Assembly (NCBI GenBank): GCA_040380755.1
Contig: JBEIIL010000067.1
Span: 1-19,539 of the forward strand
Length of the DNA stretch: 19,539 nt
Origin: Alsobacter sp040380755
GTDB lineage: Bacteria; Pseudomonadota; Alphaproteobacteria; Rhizobiales; Beijerinckiaceae
Reading direction: 5' to 3'
Under the pieces are notes generated by a model. It saw nothing but the letters and a program-made list of their open reading frames with translations, did not search any database and was not told the origin of the DNA. Of this stretch, positions 17,349 through 19,539 are shown piece by piece; the first letter of the stretch is position 1; each line of letters starts with the position of its first letter. The position numbers and the translations under genes are program-made.

Positions 17349-18548
17349 CTACTCCGCCGTGGCGAGGATCACCGCCAGCCGGCAGCAGGTGAGAAACTCC
17401 GGAAGATCGACATACTCGTTCACGGTGTGGATCTCGTACTGACCAGCGCCGATGGTCACGGTGGGGATGCCGTGCTTGTCGAGCCAGTTGGCGTCGAGCC
17501 CACCATTCGAGAACACATAGGTCGGCTCGAGGCCGAGCGACACGACCGCCTCGGTGGCCCGCTTCACCGCCGGGCTGTTCTGGTCCAGGTTGAAAGGCGG
17601 ATAGGAAGGCCTGTGGCTGAACGTGACCTCGGCCACCGCCCCGCCCGAGTCCGTCACCTGGGACTGCGCCAGGCCGAAGGACGCCTTGAATCCCTCTGTG
17701 ATCTGGGCGGCAAATGAGGCCTCCGGGCTGCGCGCCTCGCCCTTCAGGAAGGCGTAGTCAGTGACCACATTGGTCGCGTCGCCTGCGGGCTGGCCGTCCC
17801 GGCCACCGAAGATCCCGACATTGCTGGTGCCTTTGCCGTCCGACTTGACGACCTTGCCGAACCATCCGGCCTTGCTGGCTTCGGCGAGGCCGATGGCGGC
17901 AACCAGCGTCGCCGAAATGCCCTTCTCGGGCGCGACACCGGCATGCGACGCCTTGCCCTTGATCTCGACCTCCCAGTTCTCCTGTCCGACCGCCCCGACG
18001 ATCAGCTGCGAGGCAAGCTGACCATCGACGTTGAAGCACATGGCCGGTCCGCCGAGGAGGGCAGGATCCAGCTCCCGCGCACCGTGCAGGCCGCTTTCCT
18101 CGCGAACCGTGAAGAGAAGCGTCATCGGCGGGTGGGGAAGATTATGCTTGAGCAGCGTCTCGACGAGCGTGACCAGCATGGCGCAACCCGTCCGGTTGTC
18201 GCCACCGAGCGCGGTCGTTCCATCCGACACGATGCGGTCGCCCTTGCGCTCCGGCTTGGCGCCGGCGCAAAGCGGCACGGTGTCGAGATGGGTCGAAAAC
18301 AGGAGCCTCGGCCCGGGACGCGTGCCAGGAAGCTCGACGATCAGGTTGCCGGTCTCCGTCGGCAGCGGAATCCGCGTGTGGGCGTCGTCGAAGCGGATCG
18401 CCGAGTCAGGCACGCCGATGCTCTTCAGCTCGTCGATGACCGCCGCAGCGATCTTCGCCTCATGGCCGGTCACGCCGTCGACCGACAGAAGCCGTATAAG
18501 GTGGCGTTCAGCCGACGTCTCGTCGAGAGGGATCGTGGTCGCGCTCAT
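17349..18548 (-). CDS. M20-family metallopeptidase, PepT-like
   Basis: A 399-aa two-zinc cytosolic aminopeptidase of the peptidase T-like group, expected to act on small peptides. Metal and catalytic residues are all visible: FSTHLDTV with His87 and Asp89, ALGGDNRTG with Asp117 (bridging ligand), REESGLHG with Glu150 (general base) and Glu151, FNVDG with Asp175, and YEIHTVNE with His374. The dimerisation domain sits between, beginning near WEVEIKGKASHAGVAPEKG. The start is well supported by AGGAT upstream of ATG 18548. It is transcribed alone, with no permease or regulator next to it. The closely related M42 family and other M20 acetylornithine or succinyl-diaminopimelate enzymes are less likely because of the ALGGDNRTG and HTVNEYV sequences. 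Confidence 0.9.
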   Translation of the reverse strand: MSATTIPLDETSAERHLIRLLSVDGVTGHEAKIAAAVIDELKSIGVPDSAIRFDDAHTRIPLPTETGNLIVELPGTRPGPRLLFSTHLDTVPLCAGAKPERKGDRIVSDGTTALGGDNRTGCAMLVTLVETLLKHNLPHPPMTLLFTVREESGLHGARELDPALLGGPAMCFNVDGQLASQLIVGAVGQENWEVEIKGKASHAGVAPEKGISATLVAAIGLAEASKAGWFGKVVKSDGKGTSNVGIFGGRDGQPAGDATNVVTDYAFLKGEARSPEASFAAQITEGFKASFGLAQSQVTDSGGAVAEVTFSHRPSYPPFNLDQNSPAVKRATEAVVSLGLEPTYVFSNGGLDANWLDKHGIPTVTIGAGQYEIHTVNEYVDLPEFLTCCRLAVILATAE

Positions 18549-19156
18549 GACGCATATCCTTGTGCTGCGAAAAAACTGAGATGTTCAGGCGAAGTCGAGA
18601 CCGACGAAACGATACCCCCTGCCCTTCAGCGCGCCGGCGAAGTCCATCCCTGGCGTAGATGCCTCTGCTACCGGAGACACGTTGAACACAGAAACTCTTG
18701 CGTCCTTTGAAATGGAACCACCGGTTTGCGTTCGGCCTGCACGACGAAGGACGCGCCCGAAACGAAGCAGAGCAACCGAGAAAGGCAGTTCTTTTGACAC
18801 GTCAACGGTGTGATCAACAACGCTCAGTCTGCGACAGGCAGGCCTTGTAACCCTCTGGATCCCCCACCACAACCTCAGGCTTCTTTTTTCTTCTCAGCCG
18901 ATTTTCGACCGGGCAGCCGCGATTGTCGTTGATTTGCTGTCCCATGATTGTCTTTCCGTCCCAATTTCCGTCGTTTGGAAACGCCTGCAGGCGGGACGTC
19001 GGCTGTCGCGACAGCCCGGCGCACCCGGGTCCTGCCCGACCGATTCGACACTCAACAGACCGTCGCAGGCGCCCCGTTGAAGTCGCGCGCATCACCTTCT
19101 TGGCTGGTGGGGCCGCAGGGATTTCGGTAAGCTCGCCGTCCACGCGGACTGGGCAG
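18549..19156. other. Gene-poor stretch before the glutaminase gene
   Basis: A 608-bp stretch of lower G+C and weaker codon bias than its surroundings. It contains one possible 43-aa ORF (18814-18945, minus) and a frame ending at 18585 whose last 20 residues look coding (MDFAGALKGRGYRFVGLDFA). The rest shows no recognisable gene, RNA or mobile element. The right end must hold the glutaminase promoter. Confidence 0.5.
18814..18945 (-). CDS. Possible small basic hypothetical protein
   Basis: A 43-aa ORF beginning MGQQINDNRGCPVENRLRRK and ending GYKACLSQTERC. ATG 18945 is preceded by GGAAAGACAATC, a plausible ribosome site. The centre is strongly basic (RLRRKKK) and followed by PEVVVGD; there are three cysteines and no membrane segment. 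I do not recognise the family. It could be a genuine small protein in an otherwise empty region or a chance frame; codon bias is weaker than in neighbouring genes. Confidence 0.35.
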   Translation of the reverse strand: MGQQINDNRGCPVENRLRRKKKPEVVVGDPEGYKACLSQTERC

Positions 19157-19539
19157 ATGGATTCGCTGTTTCATCAGGATGAGCCAAATAGCAGTGCCCT
19201 CGTGTCCACGGGGCATCTGCCGTCAGGAAATCTGATCGACTCCCTGCTGGCCGAAGGCCATGCGCGATACAGGGCCGTCGAGGACGGCGTGGTGGCAGAC
19301 TACATTCCCGCGCTGGCGGCGGCGCAACCAGACATCTTCGCGATCAGCATGGTCGGGGTCGATGGATCGACCCACAGCATCGGCGATATCGAGCGTGAGT
19401 TCTCGATCCAGAGCATCGCGAAGCCGTTTGTCTTTGCCCTTGTGTGCCAGGCGCTCGGTGGCGGCGAGGCCCGCCGCAAGATCGGGGTGAACGGCACGGG
19501 GCTGCCCTTCAACTCAGTGATGGCGATCGAACTCAACCC
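19157..19539 (+). CDS. glsA: Glutaminase (serine-dependent, GlsA type), N-terminal part
   Basis: An open frame from ATG 19157 runs off the window after 127 complete codons. The enzyme hydrolyses L-glutamine to glutamate and ammonia. Recognisable family segments are VVADYIPALA, FAISMVGVDG, GDIEREFSIQSIAKPFVFAL and NGTGLPFNSVMAIELN. FSIQSIAK supplies the catalytic Ser-x-x-Lys pair of the beta-lactamase-like fold, and NGTGLPFNS is the following substrate-binding stretch. About 40 residues precede the usual core start (YIPALA), a little longer than the E. coli enzymes. Whether C-terminal STAS or cyclic-nucleotide-binding domains follow, as in larger family members, cannot be seen. It is divergent from the peptidase gene and the small ORF. 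Confidence 0.9.
   Translation, partial: MDSLFHQDEPNSSALVSTGHLPSGNLIDSLLAEGHARYRAVEDGVVADYIPALAAAQPDIFAISMVGVDGSTHSIGDIEREFSIQSIAKPFVFALVCQALGGGEARRKIGVNGTGLPFNSVMAIELN

Overview
The window is high-GC chromosomal DNA (roughly two-thirds G+C by eye) with strongly G/C-ended codons. The gene families point to an alphaproteobacterium, most likely Hyphomicrobiales: a type-2 (Cox15-like) heme A synthase, a DUF2842 membrane protein, and a polysaccharide locus whose gene content resembles the Caulobacter holdfast (hfs) set. I cannot name the genus. No rRNA, tRNA, CRISPR array, transposase or integrase was seen.

Layout. (1) 1-1512: the 3' end of a universal stress protein converges with the heme A synthase gene ctaA, followed by a small divergent DUF2842 membrane protein. 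(2) 1525-13544: a surface-polysaccharide locus of nine genes in alternating orientations. They encode a NodB-type polysaccharide deacetylase (-), a CelD/BcsL-type GNAT acyltransferase (+), a Wzz-like co-polymerase fused to a degenerate tyrosine-kinase-like domain (-), a short Wza/GumB-type outer-membrane export lipoprotein (+), a GT4 glycosyltransferase (+), an initiating polyprenyl-phosphate sugar transferase (+), an O-antigen-polymerase/ligase-like Wzy protein (+), a Wzx-like flippase (-) and a second glycosyltransferase (-). (3) 13783-17011: catalase-peroxidase katG and aquaporin aqpZ, both on the minus strand. (4) 17349-18548: an M20 PepT-like metallopeptidase (-). (5) 18549-19156: a gene-poor stretch with one possible 43-aa ORF. 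(6) 19157-end: the start of a glutaminase gene that runs out of the window.

How the genes work together. The polysaccharide locus supplies every step of a Wzx/Wzy-dependent pathway: priming of the lipid carrier, sugar addition, flipping, polymerisation, chain-length control/export and modification. Having both a deacetylase and a CelD-type acyltransferase beside Wzz/Wza/Wzx/Wzy parallels HfsH and HfsK of the Caulobacter holdfast. I therefore propose that this is a holdfast- or unipolar-polysaccharide-like adhesin locus. This rests on family content and is not proven. The flanking genes (heme A synthesis, peroxide defence, water transport, peptide and glutamine metabolism) look like ordinary housekeeping or stress genes.

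Most notable non-gene signals: a four-copy degenerate 15-bp tandem repeat that contains the stop codons of both convergent genes at the wzy/wzx junction, two closely spaced dyads upstream of aqpZ, a strong hairpin terminator after katG, a G-rich telomere-like tract upstream of the second glycosyltransferase, and recurring CGTTAA/TTAACCAT sequences in the gaps of the polysaccharide locus.
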